Shown here in pieces: positions 1-6,506 of a stretch of DNA of 8,447 bases (position 1 is the first letter of the stretch; every line of letters starts with the position of its first letter). The position numbers and the translations under genes were made by a program. A model generated the notes under the pieces. That model was given only the letters and a program-made list of their open reading frames with translations, ran no database searches and had not been told where the DNA came from. The stretch comes from Bacteroidetes bacterium GWA2_31_9b (GTDB taxonomy: Bacteria > Bacteroidota > Bacteroidia > Bacteroidales > UBA12077), in contig MENE01000135.1 in NCBI GenBank assembly GCA_001769005.1, forward strand, positions 29,827 to 38,273, in the 5' to 3' direction.

Positions 1-2
1 GT

Positions 3-908
3 ATTGAAAAAAATATACTGATGATGTCGTATTCTTCATCAATACCAGATTTATCGAATCTAAATGATAATGATTTAATATGGCGCACATGTCCTTCAGA
101 TGCCCTTAGTGGAAGAAACATGGCTTACTATACATCTAATACTTTAGAAATAACAAGAGCAGCAATATTATACCGTGACGATAAATTTGGAAGGGCAATG
201 AAAGAAATTATTACACAAAAATTCCAATCGGAAAACGGAACAATCGTTTCTGTTGCAGGTTTTCCAACCGAAGATGTTGAGCTTAATTTATATGACTACA
301 AACCATTGTTAAATGATTTGTTAGAACTAGATCCACAGCTCATTTTTACACTTATTTTTGAACTTGAAGCAGGAAAAATAACTCAGGATTTATGGGCTTC
401 TGAAATATACCAGAATTATGATATTAAACCCAAACTGTTCCTTAGTGAAGGTGGTTTTATAAAAGAACTAACTACAAATGGAAATCCTGAAGTAGTAAAT
501 ACAATTATTGGTATATCGAGTTCAACATCAAATAATCCAAATTATTCCATTTTTAAAGAAAATTATTTTGATAAATATGGTTTTAATCCGATAACTTATT
601 CAGAACATACATACGATGCAATATATTCTATTGCTTATGCAATACAAAAATCGCAATCAATTTTAACTAGTGATATTAAACAAAAATTGAGATCTGTAAC
701 AGGGGGAACTGGAGCAAATCCAGATGCTATTTCGGTTGGGGTAAATGAATTTACTTTAGCAAAAGATCTTTTAGAACGAAATGTAGATATTAATTATGAT
801 GGACCTTCAGGGATAATTGCTTTTGATCAGTTCGGAGATCCCAGATCGTCATTTGTAATCTGGGAAATTGAAAATGGGAAATACAATGAAATATCTTATA
901 TAGAATAA
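3..908 (+). CDS. ABC-type substrate-binding protein, Leu/Ile/Val (Peripla_BP_6) type, 5'-truncated
   Basis: This is the C-terminal part (about 301 residues visible) of a periplasmic binding protein of the type I fold used by branched-chain amino acid transporters and by sensory receptors. The frame is open to the left window edge, so the internal ATG at 21 is not the true start, and the signal peptide and first lobe segment are outside the window. Visible family features are the segment ITRAAILYRDDKFGRAMKE, which matches the 'vailyddd.yG....' strand-helix of the second lobe, the FDKYGFNP and YDAIYSIAYAI helices, and the C-terminal strand YDGPSGIIAFDQFGDP. These are established hallmarks of the family. 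The ligand cannot be read from the sequence. The gene ends 7 nt before a YfiR-like gene and a histidine kinase, and no permease or ATPase gene is visible, so a sensory rather than transport role is plausible. That role is inference, because transporter genes could lie upstream. Confidence 0.82.
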   Translation: MEKNILMMSYSSSIPDLSNLNDNDLIWRTCPSDALSGRNMAYYTSNTLEITRAAILYRDDKFGRAMKEIITQKFQSENGTIVSVAGFPTEDVELNLYDYKPLLNDLLELDPQLIFTLIFELEAGKITQDLWASEIYQNYDIKPKLFLSEGGFIKELTTNGNPEVVNTIIGISSSTSNNPNYSIFKENYFDKYGFNPITYSEHTYDAIYSIAYAIQKSQSILTSDIKQKLRSVTGGTGANPDAISVGVNEFTLAKDLLERNVDINYDGPSGIIAFDQFGDPRSSFVIWEIENGKYNEISYIE

Positions 909-915
909 CAATTTA

Positions 916-1497
916 GTGATTCAGATATTATTAAAATATAACCCTCGTTCTACCTTTCATATTTTATGGAAAGGTTTCTTTTTTGTTTGTATTTTTTTTA
1001 TTTCATTTTTAAGTTTTGCTCAAACAAATGTGAATATTCTAAAGGCTGTTTATCTTGAAAAAATTTCGCGTTTTGTTACCTGGCCTGATGTGTGTATGAT
1101 GAACGATTTAAACCAACCATTTATAATTTCAATTATTGGAAAAACAGAACTTTCAGAAAATTTACAACTGGTATATTCGCAACAAGAAATTAATAAAAAG
1201 CGCGTAATTATAAAAGAAATCGTTGATTATAAAGATATTGAGGGTAGCCATATTTTATTTATTGCTGAATCAGAAAAAAAGAATGTCGAAAAAATAATAT
1301 CAATAACATCAGGTTTACCGGTATTAACAATTGGAGAAACAGATGGGTTTTCTGAAAAAGGAATATTGGTGAATTTTTTCGAAGAAAATAAAAAATTACG
1401 GTTCGAGATAAATGAAACCGCAGTATTAAAATCGCAATTAAAAATGAGTTATTATTTATTAAATACAGCACGCATAACAGAACCTGTTAAGGAGTAA
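916..1497 (+). CDS. YfiR-like (DUF4154) exported periplasmic protein
   Basis: The protein has 193 residues. After an unusually long polar N-terminus (about 18 residues) comes a hydrophobic signal segment (residues 20-34) with a likely cleavage after SFA35, so the mature protein starts at Gln36. The mature part follows the YfiR/DUF4154 pattern: KAVYLEKISRFVTWP (43-57), FIISIIG (69-75), SHILFIAES (111-119), LPVLTIGE (134-141), GFSEKGILVNF (144-154), LRFEIN (161-166), and a C-terminal LK.SYYLLNTAR helix. In Pseudomonas aeruginosa, YfiR binds the CHASE8 periplasmic domain of the diguanylate cyclase YfiN and represses it. Here the next gene encodes a CHASE8-like histidine kinase, which suggests the kinase is the partner (inference). 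The mature chain has a single cysteine (C60), so the two intramolecular disulfides of Pseudomonas YfiR cannot form. The start is GTG at 916. No in-frame ATG precedes the signal segment, and the ATG at 966 is in another frame. No clear ribosome binding site precedes it, so translational coupling to the upstream stop 7 nt away is likely. Confidence 0.8.
   Translation: MIQILLKYNPRSTFHILWKGFFFVCIFFISFLSFAQTNVNILKAVYLEKISRFVTWPDVCMMNDLNQPFIISIIGKTELSENLQLVYSQQEINKKRVIIKEIVDYKDIEGSHILFIAESEKKNVEKIISITSGLPVLTIGETDGFSEKGILVNFFEENKKLRFEINETAVLKSQLKMSYYLLNTARITEPVKE
1489..1494 (+). promoter_or_regulatory. Shine-Dalgarno (AAGGAG) overlapping the end of the yfiR-like gene
   Basis: AAGGAG lies 5 nt before the ATG at 1500 and inside the last codons of the upstream gene, whose TAA stop ends 2 nt before that ATG. 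This fixes the kinase start and indicates translational coupling. It is a much better Shine-Dalgarno than those of the other genes on this side of the window, where none is obvious. Confidence 0.75.
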
Positions 1498-1499
1498 AG

Positions 1500-3398
1500 A
1501 TGAAGATTTTAAAAAACATATCGATAAAAAATAAGATTATATACGTTATTCTACTTGTTAGCATCACAACTCTTAGTATAGGCTTTACTCTGGTAAGCAT
1601 TAGCAATATTAAAAGTTTCAGAAATGAACTGCTGAATACTACTTTAATGAATACAAAATTAATTGGCGAATATTGTATTGCCCCGCTAACTTTTGATGAT
1701 AATACCGGTGTTGAAGATATTCTTTCGAAACTGGAATCGATGCCCAATATTGAAATGGGTGCAATTTATGATAAAAACGATATTCTCTTTGCATCATATA
1801 CCAAATCCGACGACTTTTTTGTTCCACCATTACTTGAAGAAGAAGTAGGAAGTAATTCAAAGTATTTTTATTCGGCAAATAATTTAAAAGTGGTACATTC
1901 TATAATGTATAAAAACTCAAAATATGGAACTATTACCATACAATCTAATACTGACTTTTTAATTGAGAGGGTTCGCGATTACATGATAGTATTGGGAATT
2001 ATTTTAATTGGCTCAATACTTCTTTCTTATATTTTAGCAAATAGAATGCAAAAACCAATTTCGGAACCTATACTTGAACTTGCAAAGTTAACTCGAAAAA
2101 TTTCGGAAGAAGGAGATTATAATGTGCGGATTGAAAGAAAAAGCAACGATGAAATTGGATTGCTTTATGATGATTTTAATACTATGTTAAAACAAATCTT
2201 AAATCGGGAGGAAGAAAGAAATATTGCTGAAAAAGAATTACTTGCTGCAAAAGAAAAAGCAGAAGAAAGTGACCGGTTAAAATCTGCATTCCTAGCTAAC
2301 ATGTCGCATGAAATTCGAACTCCAATGAATGCAATACTTGGATTTGCTGAATTACTTACTTTTTCAGATTCATCTGTTTCTGCCGAAGAGAGAATCAGTT
2401 ATATTAAGCTTATTCACAACAGTGGAAACAATTTATTGCATCTTATTGATGATATTATCGACATATCAAAAATTGAAGCAGGGCAACTAAAAATCAAATT
2501 GAAAGAAACAAATATTAACACTATTTTAAAAGATACAATTCAGTCATATTCCGAAATAAAAAAACAAAAAGGGAAAGAGAATATAGAACTGAAATTAAAC
2601 AATAATGCAAAAACCCAGAATATTACTATAAAATGTGATCCATTGCGACTACATCAAATTATTATCAACCTTATTGATAATGCCTTAAAATTTACCGAAG
2701 ATGGATTTATAGAAATTGGATATCAACTACAAAGTAAGAATTTCATTTTGTTTTATGTAAAAGATACCGGTATTGGAATTGAGCACAATAAGAAAGAAAC
2801 CATTTTTAACAGGTTTAGTAAACTTGAAGACGATAAAACCCGTGTTTTTAGGGGTGCTGGATTAGGCCTTGCAATTAGTAAAAGTTTAGTTGATTTGTTG
2901 GGTGGAGAAATATGGGTAGAATCGACTCCAAAAGTTGGTTCAACATTTTATTTTACCATACCTTATTCAACACTTACAGTTTCTGATAATTCATTATATC
3001 TGAACAATGAGAATGAAGAATATAATTGGCAAAATAAAACTATTTTAATAGCAGAAGATGAACCTGCGAACTATATTTATCTTGAAGAAGTTTTAAAACC
3101 TACAAATGCTAAAATTATTAAAGCATCAAATGGTTTGGAAGCCGTAGAAAAATTTAAATCCAATTCAGCTATTGATGTAATAATTATGGATATAAAAATG
3201 CCAATAATGAATGGGTATGAAGCATCAGGAATAATTAAAGGATTAAATAGTAAAATACCGATAATTTCGCAAACAGCATATGCAATGTCTGACGATATAG
3301 AAAAAGGCATTAATTCAGGAATGGATGATTATTTAACAAAACCGATCAAACCAAAAACTTTACTCTCACTGTTACATAAACATTTAACAAAAGTATAA
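1500..3398 (+). CDS. CHASE8-like hybrid sensor histidine kinase (TM-CHASE8-TM-HAMP-HisKA-HATPase-REC)
   Basis: This 632-residue inner-membrane hybrid kinase has TM1 at about residues 13-35 and a periplasmic domain at 36-158. The periplasmic stretch CIAPLTFDDNTGVEDILSKL, followed by IEMGAIYDKNDILFASY, fits the CHASE8 sensor of YfiN-type proteins. TM2 is at about 161-180, HAMP at about 181-233, and a charged coiled-coil linker at 235-262. The HisKA H-box FLANMSHEIRTP contains the phosphoacceptor His270. The ATPase has N-box NLIDNALKF (390-398), G1 DTGIGI (422-427) and G2 GAGLGL (452-457). The C-terminal receiver has acidic E519/D520, phosphoacceptor Asp564 (IIMDIKMP), Thr592 and Lys614 (LTKP), so both catalytic modules look intact. 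There is no Hpt or DNA-binding output domain. The phosphate must therefore go to an Hpt or regulator encoded elsewhere, or the receiver may tune the kinase itself. The gene sits 2 nt after the yfiR-like gene with a strong AAGGAG. Its input is most simply the YfiR-like protein and perhaps the binding protein (inference). The CHASE8 call is from pattern memory and is less certain than the kinase call. Confidence 0.92.
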   Translation: MKILKNISIKNKIIYVILLVSITTLSIGFTLVSISNIKSFRNELLNTTLMNTKLIGEYCIAPLTFDDNTGVEDILSKLESMPNIEMGAIYDKNDILFASYTKSDDFFVPPLLEEEVGSNSKYFYSANNLKVVHSIMYKNSKYGTITIQSNTDFLIERVRDYMIVLGIILIGSILLSYILANRMQKPISEPILELAKLTRKISEEGDYNVRIERKSNDEIGLLYDDFNTMLKQILNREEERNIAEKELLAAKEKAEESDRLKSAFLANMSHEIRTPMNAILGFAELLTFSDSSVSAEERISYIKLIHNSGNNLLHLIDDIIDISKIEAGQLKIKLKETNINTILKDTIQSYSEIKKQKGKENIELKLNNNAKTQNITIKCDPLRLHQIIINLIDNALKFTEDGFIEIGYQLQSKNFILFYVKDTGIGIEHNKKETIFNRFSKLEDDKTRVFRGAGLGLAISKSLVDLLGGEIWVESTPKVGSTFYFTIPYSTLTVSDNSLYLNNENEEYNWQNKTILIAEDEPANYIYLEEVLKPTNAKIIKASNGLEAVEKFKSNSAIDVIIMDIKMPIMNGYEASGIIKGLNSKIPIISQTAYAMSDDIEKGINSGMDDYLTKPIKPKTLLSLLHKHLTKV

Positions 3399-3418
3399 GG
3401 CAAAACAGGATAGAAAAA

Positions 3419-3448
3419 AAATTCCGGAATTAAATTACTCCGGAATTT
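3419..3448. terminator. Bidirectional intrinsic terminator between the kinase and frr
   Basis: A perfect 10-bp inverted repeat, AAATTCCGGA / TCCGGAATTT, encloses a 10-nt loop at 3429-3438. It lies 20 nt after the kinase stop and 21 nt after the frr stop on the other strand. Read on the - strand it is followed by a run of seven Ts (the A run at 3414-3420), a good intrinsic terminator for frr. On the + strand the T tract is short (TTTCT), so termination of the kinase operon would be weaker. Confidence 0.8.
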
Positions 3449-3469
3449 CTATAATCAACTTTAACTTAA

Positions 3470-4033
3470 TTATACTTTCATTATTTCTTCTTCTTTTAGC
3501 TTAACCACTTTGTCGATTTTTTCGCTAAATGTAGTAGTCATTTTTTGTACCATTTCTTCTGCTTTTTTAGCATCATCTTCAGGAAGACCATCTTTTGACA
3601 ATTTTTTAATTTCTTCGTTTGCATCACGACGAGCCGTTCGAAGGCTTACACGTGCACTTTCGCCTTCGTTGTGAACTTGTTTTACAAGCGATTTTCTTCG
3701 TTCTTCAGTTAATGCAGGAACATTTAATCGGATTAATTCACCATTATTTACGGGTGTTAATCCAATATTTGCAGCCAGAATTGCTTTTTCTATAGGATCA
3801 ATCATATTTTTCTCCCAGGGTTGAATAGCAATTGTTTTTGCATCTGGAGTTCCAATATTGGCTATTTGTGACAGAGGGGTTGAGTTACCATAATAATCTA
3901 CATGAATACTGTCGAGCATTCGGGGATTTGCTTTACCTGCACGTAAAACTGCAAGTTCATTATCAAGATGAGATATAGCTCCATCCATTCTCTCTTTGGC
4001 TTCGTCAATAATAAATTGAACTTCTTCGGTCAT
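3470..4033 (-). CDS. frr: Ribosome recycling factor
   Basis: The 187-residue protein has the standard length of ribosome recycling factor, which with EF-G splits the post-termination ribosome so its subunits can be reused. It acts in the cytoplasm and is essential in most bacteria. Visible signatures are LRAGKANPRMLDSIHVDYYG (residues 30-49), TPLSQIANI (52-60), WEKNMIDPIEKAI (73-85), the GLTPVNNG...IRLNVPALTEERRK stretch (91-114), and LRTARRDANEEIKKL (131-145). In the known structures the N- and C-terminal helices form the three-helix bundle and the middle forms the hinged beta-rich domain. The start is ATG at 4033 (MTEEVQF). The frame continues upstream to a TTG at 4057, but that would add eight residues not seen in the family. 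There is no Shine-Dalgarno, only an A-rich leader, as is usual in Bacteroidota. Its common partner pyrH lies upstream but is separated by the inserted four-helix-bundle module. Confidence 0.97.
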   Translation of the reverse strand: MTEEVQFIIDEAKERMDGAISHLDNELAVLRAGKANPRMLDSIHVDYYGNSTPLSQIANIGTPDAKTIAIQPWEKNMIDPIEKAILAANIGLTPVNNGELIRLNVPALTEERRKSLVKQVHNEGESARVSLRTARRDANEEIKKLSKDGLPEDDAKKAEEMVQKMTTTFSEKIDKVVKLKEEEIMKV

Positions 4034-4072
4034 GATGTTTAATTTTTTAGGAATCAATTTTTATGGTTGCAA

Positions 4073-4103
4073 CAAATTTATAAAAAAAAAGGAACTGGAG
4101 AAA
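4073..4103 (-). promoter_or_regulatory. Putative Bacteroidota-type promoter for frr
   Basis: On the - strand, TAAATTTG (4080-4073) matches the Bacteroidota -7 consensus TAnnTTTG exactly. Nineteen bases upstream lies TTTC (4103-4100), three of four matches to the -33 TTTG. It sits about 40 nt before the frr ATG. Its upstream element falls inside the TGGAA-rich flank of the four-helix-bundle module, so frr may have a promoter of its own in the spacer separating it from pyrH. This is a consensus match by eye only. Confidence 0.42.
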
Positions 4104-4150
4104 TGGAATAATGGAAAATTGGTAGAAAAGAAGATTGGAAAAATGGAAAC
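4091..4150. repeat. TGGAA-rich degenerate tract, left flank of the four-helix-bundle module
   Basis: On the + strand this low-complexity tract reads as short degenerate units built on ATGGAA, ATTGGAA and ATTGGTAGAA. It ends about 5 nt before the stop of the four-helix-bundle reading frame. The opposite flank (4599-4648) has the same word in the opposite orientation (TTCCA on the + strand), so the two tracts form an imperfect inverted pair around the gene. Confidence 0.6.
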
Positions 4151-4154
4151 ATTA

Positions 4155-4562
4155 CTAGATAAAGGAATCATCCCAATCATCAACTTTTTGTTTCTTTTGT
4201 AATGATTCTACTAGTTTCAACAATCCGTTTTCAAGCTTAAAATGCAATACATCTAATTTTTCGTAATCATCTTTGGTTATTTGATCAGCAATCATAAAGC
4301 TATAATAACAACTATGAAACTCCCCACATGAACCTAAAGCAATATTTAGAAAATTTAAATATTCCTTTATACTTCGCCTAGAATAACCTTCTGCAATATT
4401 TCTACTTATACTATGTGAAGCATCAATGCTATTTGAAATTACTTTTTTAAGTTCGAAGGTTGAATCTCTTAATAAAATTTTACATACACATTTATATAAT
4501 TCAATTGAATCCTGCCAAACAATTAAATTTTAAAATCCCCTATTGATATTCTTTCTTTCCAT
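4155..4562 (-). pseudogene. Four-helix-bundle protein (S23 / 23S rRNA intervening-sequence protein family), nonsense mutation at codon 11
   Basis: Reading leftward from the ATG at 4562, the frame encodes MERKNINRGF, a TAA stop (4532-4530), then about 124 residues without interruption, starting NLIVWQDSIELY, continuing through NIAEGYSRRSIKEYLNFLNI (with LGSCGEFHS after it) and ending VDDWDDSFI before a TAG. Total length is 135 codons, near the family norm of roughly 115-135. The LIVWQ opening, NIAEGYSR core and YLNFLNIALGS...E helix are hallmarks of the S23/IVP family, which forms pentamers of four-helix bundles. Members are found inside 23S rRNA intervening sequences and in intergenic spots, and their function is not settled. 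Changing the TAA to AAA would restore GFKNLIVWQ, the usual start of such proteins, so I infer a single-base nonsense change. No ATG follows until deep in the protein, so a functional restart is unlikely, although a rare ATT start at codon 14 cannot be excluded. A sequencing error is the other explanation. Confidence 0.8.
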
Positions 4563-4598
4563 ATTTTCAATATTCCGTTTTGGGTATCAAAAAAACGT

Positions 4599-4648
4599 CA
4601 TTCTATTTTCCCAACATTCCAACATTTCATCATTCCAATATTCCAAAT
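4599..4648. repeat. TTCCA-rich degenerate tract, right flank of the four-helix-bundle module
   Basis: The + strand reads as repeated degenerate units such as CATTCTATTTTCCC, AACATTCC, AACATTTC, ATCATTCC and AATATTCC. It abuts the pyrH stop codon directly, with no unrelated bases between. It is the inverted counterpart of the tract at 4091-4150. On the pyrH transcript it would be a TTGGAATRTTGGAA-type purine-rich tail. Confidence 0.6.
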
Positions 4649-5359
4649 CTAATTACTTACCAACGTACCAATCTTCTCTCCTTTTACAACTTTTAAAAGA
4701 TTTCCCACTTTATTCATATCAAAAACATAAATAGGAATATTGTTTTCACGACACATGGTAAATGCAGTAAGATCCATTATATTCAGCTGGCGATTAATAA
4801 CTTCGTCGAAAGAAATACTATCGAATTTTGTTGCTGTTTTATCTTTTTCGGGATCGGCAGTATAAACACCATCAACACGTGTACCTTTTAAAATAATTTC
4901 GGCACCAATTTCTACAGCTCGCAATGCGGATGCAGTATCTGTAGTAAAAAATGGATTTCCTGTACCGCCTGAAAGAATTGCTACTTTGCCCGATTCCAAT
5001 TTTTCGACTACTTTATCGCGATTGTACAATTCACCAACAGGTTCCATCCGAATAGCTGTAAAAACTTTCGATTTTACCTTCATGTTCGTTAAGGCCGATT
5101 GCAATGCAAGACTGTTAATTACTGTTGCCATCATTCCCATTTGGTCACCTTTAACACGGTCGAAACCACTACCTACACCTTTTAAACCTCGAAAAATATT
5201 TCCTCCACCAATTACAATAGCAACCTGAGTTCCTGAATCAACGAGTTCTTTAATTTGTGTAGCATACTCATTTAACATATTGGAGTCGATACCATAACCT
5301 TCGCTACCCATGAGCGATTCACCACTAAGTTTAAGAAGTATTCGTTTGTATTTTATCAT
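4649..5359 (-). CDS. pyrH: Uridylate kinase (UMP kinase)
   Basis: This 236-residue protein phosphorylates UMP to UDP using ATP, the committed step from UMP to all other pyrimidine nucleotides. It is cytoplasmic and, in bacteria, a hexamer of the amino-acid-kinase fold, unrelated to eukaryotic UMP-CMP kinase. Visible signatures are YKRILLKLSGESLMG (residues 4-18), the glycine-rich IGGGNIFRG (50-58), the UMP-contacting GDQMGMMAT region (71-79), ILSGGTGNPFFTTDTA (128-143), and the nucleotide-site KGTRVDGVYTADPEKD (158-173). Length is typical for the family. The start is ATG at 5359 (MIKYKRI). The frame extends upstream to a TTG at 5389, which would add ten residues outside the family pattern. 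There is no Shine-Dalgarno. A TTACTTTG box (- strand, 5394-5387) is a weak -7 promoter candidate. The 3' end runs straight into the TTCCA tract of the four-helix-bundle module, which separates pyrH from frr. Confidence 0.97.
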   Translation of the reverse strand: MIKYKRILLKLSGESLMGSEGYGIDSNMLNEYATQIKELVDSGTQVAIVIGGGNIFRGLKGVGSGFDRVKGDQMGMMATVINSLALQSALTNMKVKSKVFTAIRMEPVGELYNRDKVVEKLESGKVAILSGGTGNPFFTTDTASALRAVEIGAEIILKGTRVDGVYTADPEKDKTATKFDSISFDEVINRQLNIMDLTAFTMCRENNIPIYVFDMNKVGNLLKVVKGEKIGTLVSN

Positions 5360-6090
5360 ATTTAAAAAGATTTTATTTTCGTAATACAAAGTAATATAAA
5401 TTTTTTATGATTAGAACAGGGATGAAACAGATAAACTTCATTTAACGTTGATTAACGCAAATAAAAAATACAAAATTATCAAGAATGTCTATCTTACAAA
5501 TATTGTCCGAAGTGGTAAAATATTGATAGAGAGTTTATTAAAATTATAATTCGTGTCAGAAAAATGTTGAAAAAAGACCAAATCTGTTTAGGGTATGCAT
5601 TGGTATAAATCCTGATTCAAATTTGTGTATTATTAAACTACTTACTGCAAACAGGCGAAGTATTGAAGCGAAAATTTTCTCTTTTAATTTCGCGGAAAAC
5701 AGCAGGGAATAAAACCCAAAGATCCAAATACAATTTACTTTCAAAATTCATTCGATTTAAGCAATAAAAATGCCATCCATGCAAGTAAAAAACTGCTATT
5801 AACTTAGCTAAATTCAAAAATAAGGATGTTGTTAAAAACTTTAATCATACTTTTTACGTATACATTTTCAATACAAACTATTGATTATGAATTTGTTTAT
5901 GTGTAAATTCTGATTAAAATATAAAGTGTTTTTTTGGTCAAAAATAAAGCTTGTATTTTGCTAGCGTATTGATATTTAGTTATTTTTATAAAGTTTCGAT
6001 AGATTGTTAGAAATTTTCAAACATTTTTTCAACAGATTAAAGTAATTTTGATTTTTTTAAAAAACAAAGGCAAGTAAATAGTGTTATATA

Positions 6091-6110
6091 TGTTCGATTT
6101 ATATCGAACA
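6091..6110. promoter_or_regulatory. Perfect 8-bp inverted repeat, possible operator or RNA hairpin
   Basis: TGTTCGATttatATCGAACA has two perfect 8-base arms around a 4-base centre in otherwise structureless AT-rich DNA, 334 nt upstream of the first start of the large secreted-protein gene. It could be a dimeric regulator's binding site or a leader-RNA hairpin. It has no T tract, so it is not a terminator. Function is unassigned. Confidence 0.45.
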
Positions 6111-6430
6111 ACAAAGAAAGAGTGAAGAACAATAAAAAAAGCAACGCATTTTCCTAGATTTTATGAGCAACTCGCTAAAAACAAAGGGAAAGAGCTTTAG
6201 TCAATATATTGCCTATATGTTGAATGGGATTGTCATTATCTTTTTTTCAAATTATTACATTCCAGCAACTAGTATTTTTTCAAATAAAAATTACTCAAAA
6301 TATAAGCATATTGAAATACTTATAAAGAATACAATATCTTACTTACCATTAACAGTTTTTTTTAATTTCAACACACTGCATTCTGTAAAAATGCAATTTA
6401 TCTTAAATACTAATAAAATTGAAATATATC

Positions 6431-6437
6431 AAGGAGG
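6431..6437 (+). promoter_or_regulatory. Strong Shine-Dalgarno AAGGAGG for the upstream start at 6444
   Basis: AAGGAGG lies 6 nt before ATG 6444, ideal spacing. A second strong site, GGGAGG (6492-6497), lies 9 nt before the in-frame ATG at 6507. The pair gives the same reading frame two competing, well-equipped starts 21 codons apart. Only the second start places the hydrophobic signal segment at the usual distance from the N-terminus. Confidence 0.7.
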
Positions 6438-6506
6438 CACAATATGGATACATTAATTGAAAAATCTTCAGGGATTTTAGTAAATAAATCCGGGAGGATA
6501 AAGAAA

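Larger units (their letters stand above)
5360..6443. other. About 1.1 kb AT-rich region with no convincing gene
   Basis: The region lies between divergently transcribed pyrH and the large secreted-protein gene, so it must hold promoters for both. Short frames at 5556-5744 (-) and 6163-6456 (+) have no ribosome binding site, no recognisable motif and compositions dominated by I, F, N, K and S, as expected from random AT-rich DNA. Visible structures are the inverted repeat at 6091-6110, a small palindrome TTTTTGgtCAAAAA at 5931-5944, an isolated TAATTTTG (-7-like) at 6043-6050, and a weak TTTG-N20-TATTTTTA promoter candidate at 5957-5988. I see no tRNA, CRISPR or insertion sequence in it. Confidence 0.6.

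Noticed and set aside
3..908. ATG at 21 as the true start of the binding protein
   Set aside because: The frame is open upstream to the window edge, and a start there would remove the signal peptide and part of the first lobe that the family needs.
1259..1878. - strand frames opposite the yfiR-like and kinase genes
   Set aside because: Shadows of well-supported + strand genes, with no motifs or ribosome binding sites of their own.
4034..4057. TTG start at 4057 extending frr by eight residues, and similarly TTG at 5389 for pyrH
   Set aside because: The ATG starts at 4033 and 5359 give the family-standard 187 and 236 residues, and the extensions match nothing in these families.
4155..4562. 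Frameshift rather than nonsense mutation in the four-helix-bundle gene
   Set aside because: I first considered a lost A giving DFKNLIVWQ, but the ATG at 4562 and its codons are already in frame with the downstream protein. A single TAA explains the break without any indel.
4543..4734. 63-codon + strand frame across the TTCCA tract
   Set aside because: It runs through low-complexity repeat into the antisense of the pyrH 3' end. The S23/IVP frame on the other strand explains this region.
4986..5228. 80-codon + strand frame opposite pyrH
   Set aside because: It is antisense to conserved UMP kinase motifs and shows no independent coding evidence.
5556..5744. 62-codon - strand frame upstream of pyrH
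   Set aside because: Short, no ribosome binding site, no family resemblance I can support, and isolated in AT-rich noncoding DNA.
6163..6456. 97-codon + strand frame just before the secreted-protein gene
   Set aside because: No ribosome binding site, no recognisable motif, AT-driven composition, and its end overlaps the strong Shine-Dalgarno and start at 6444 in another frame. Most likely leader DNA.
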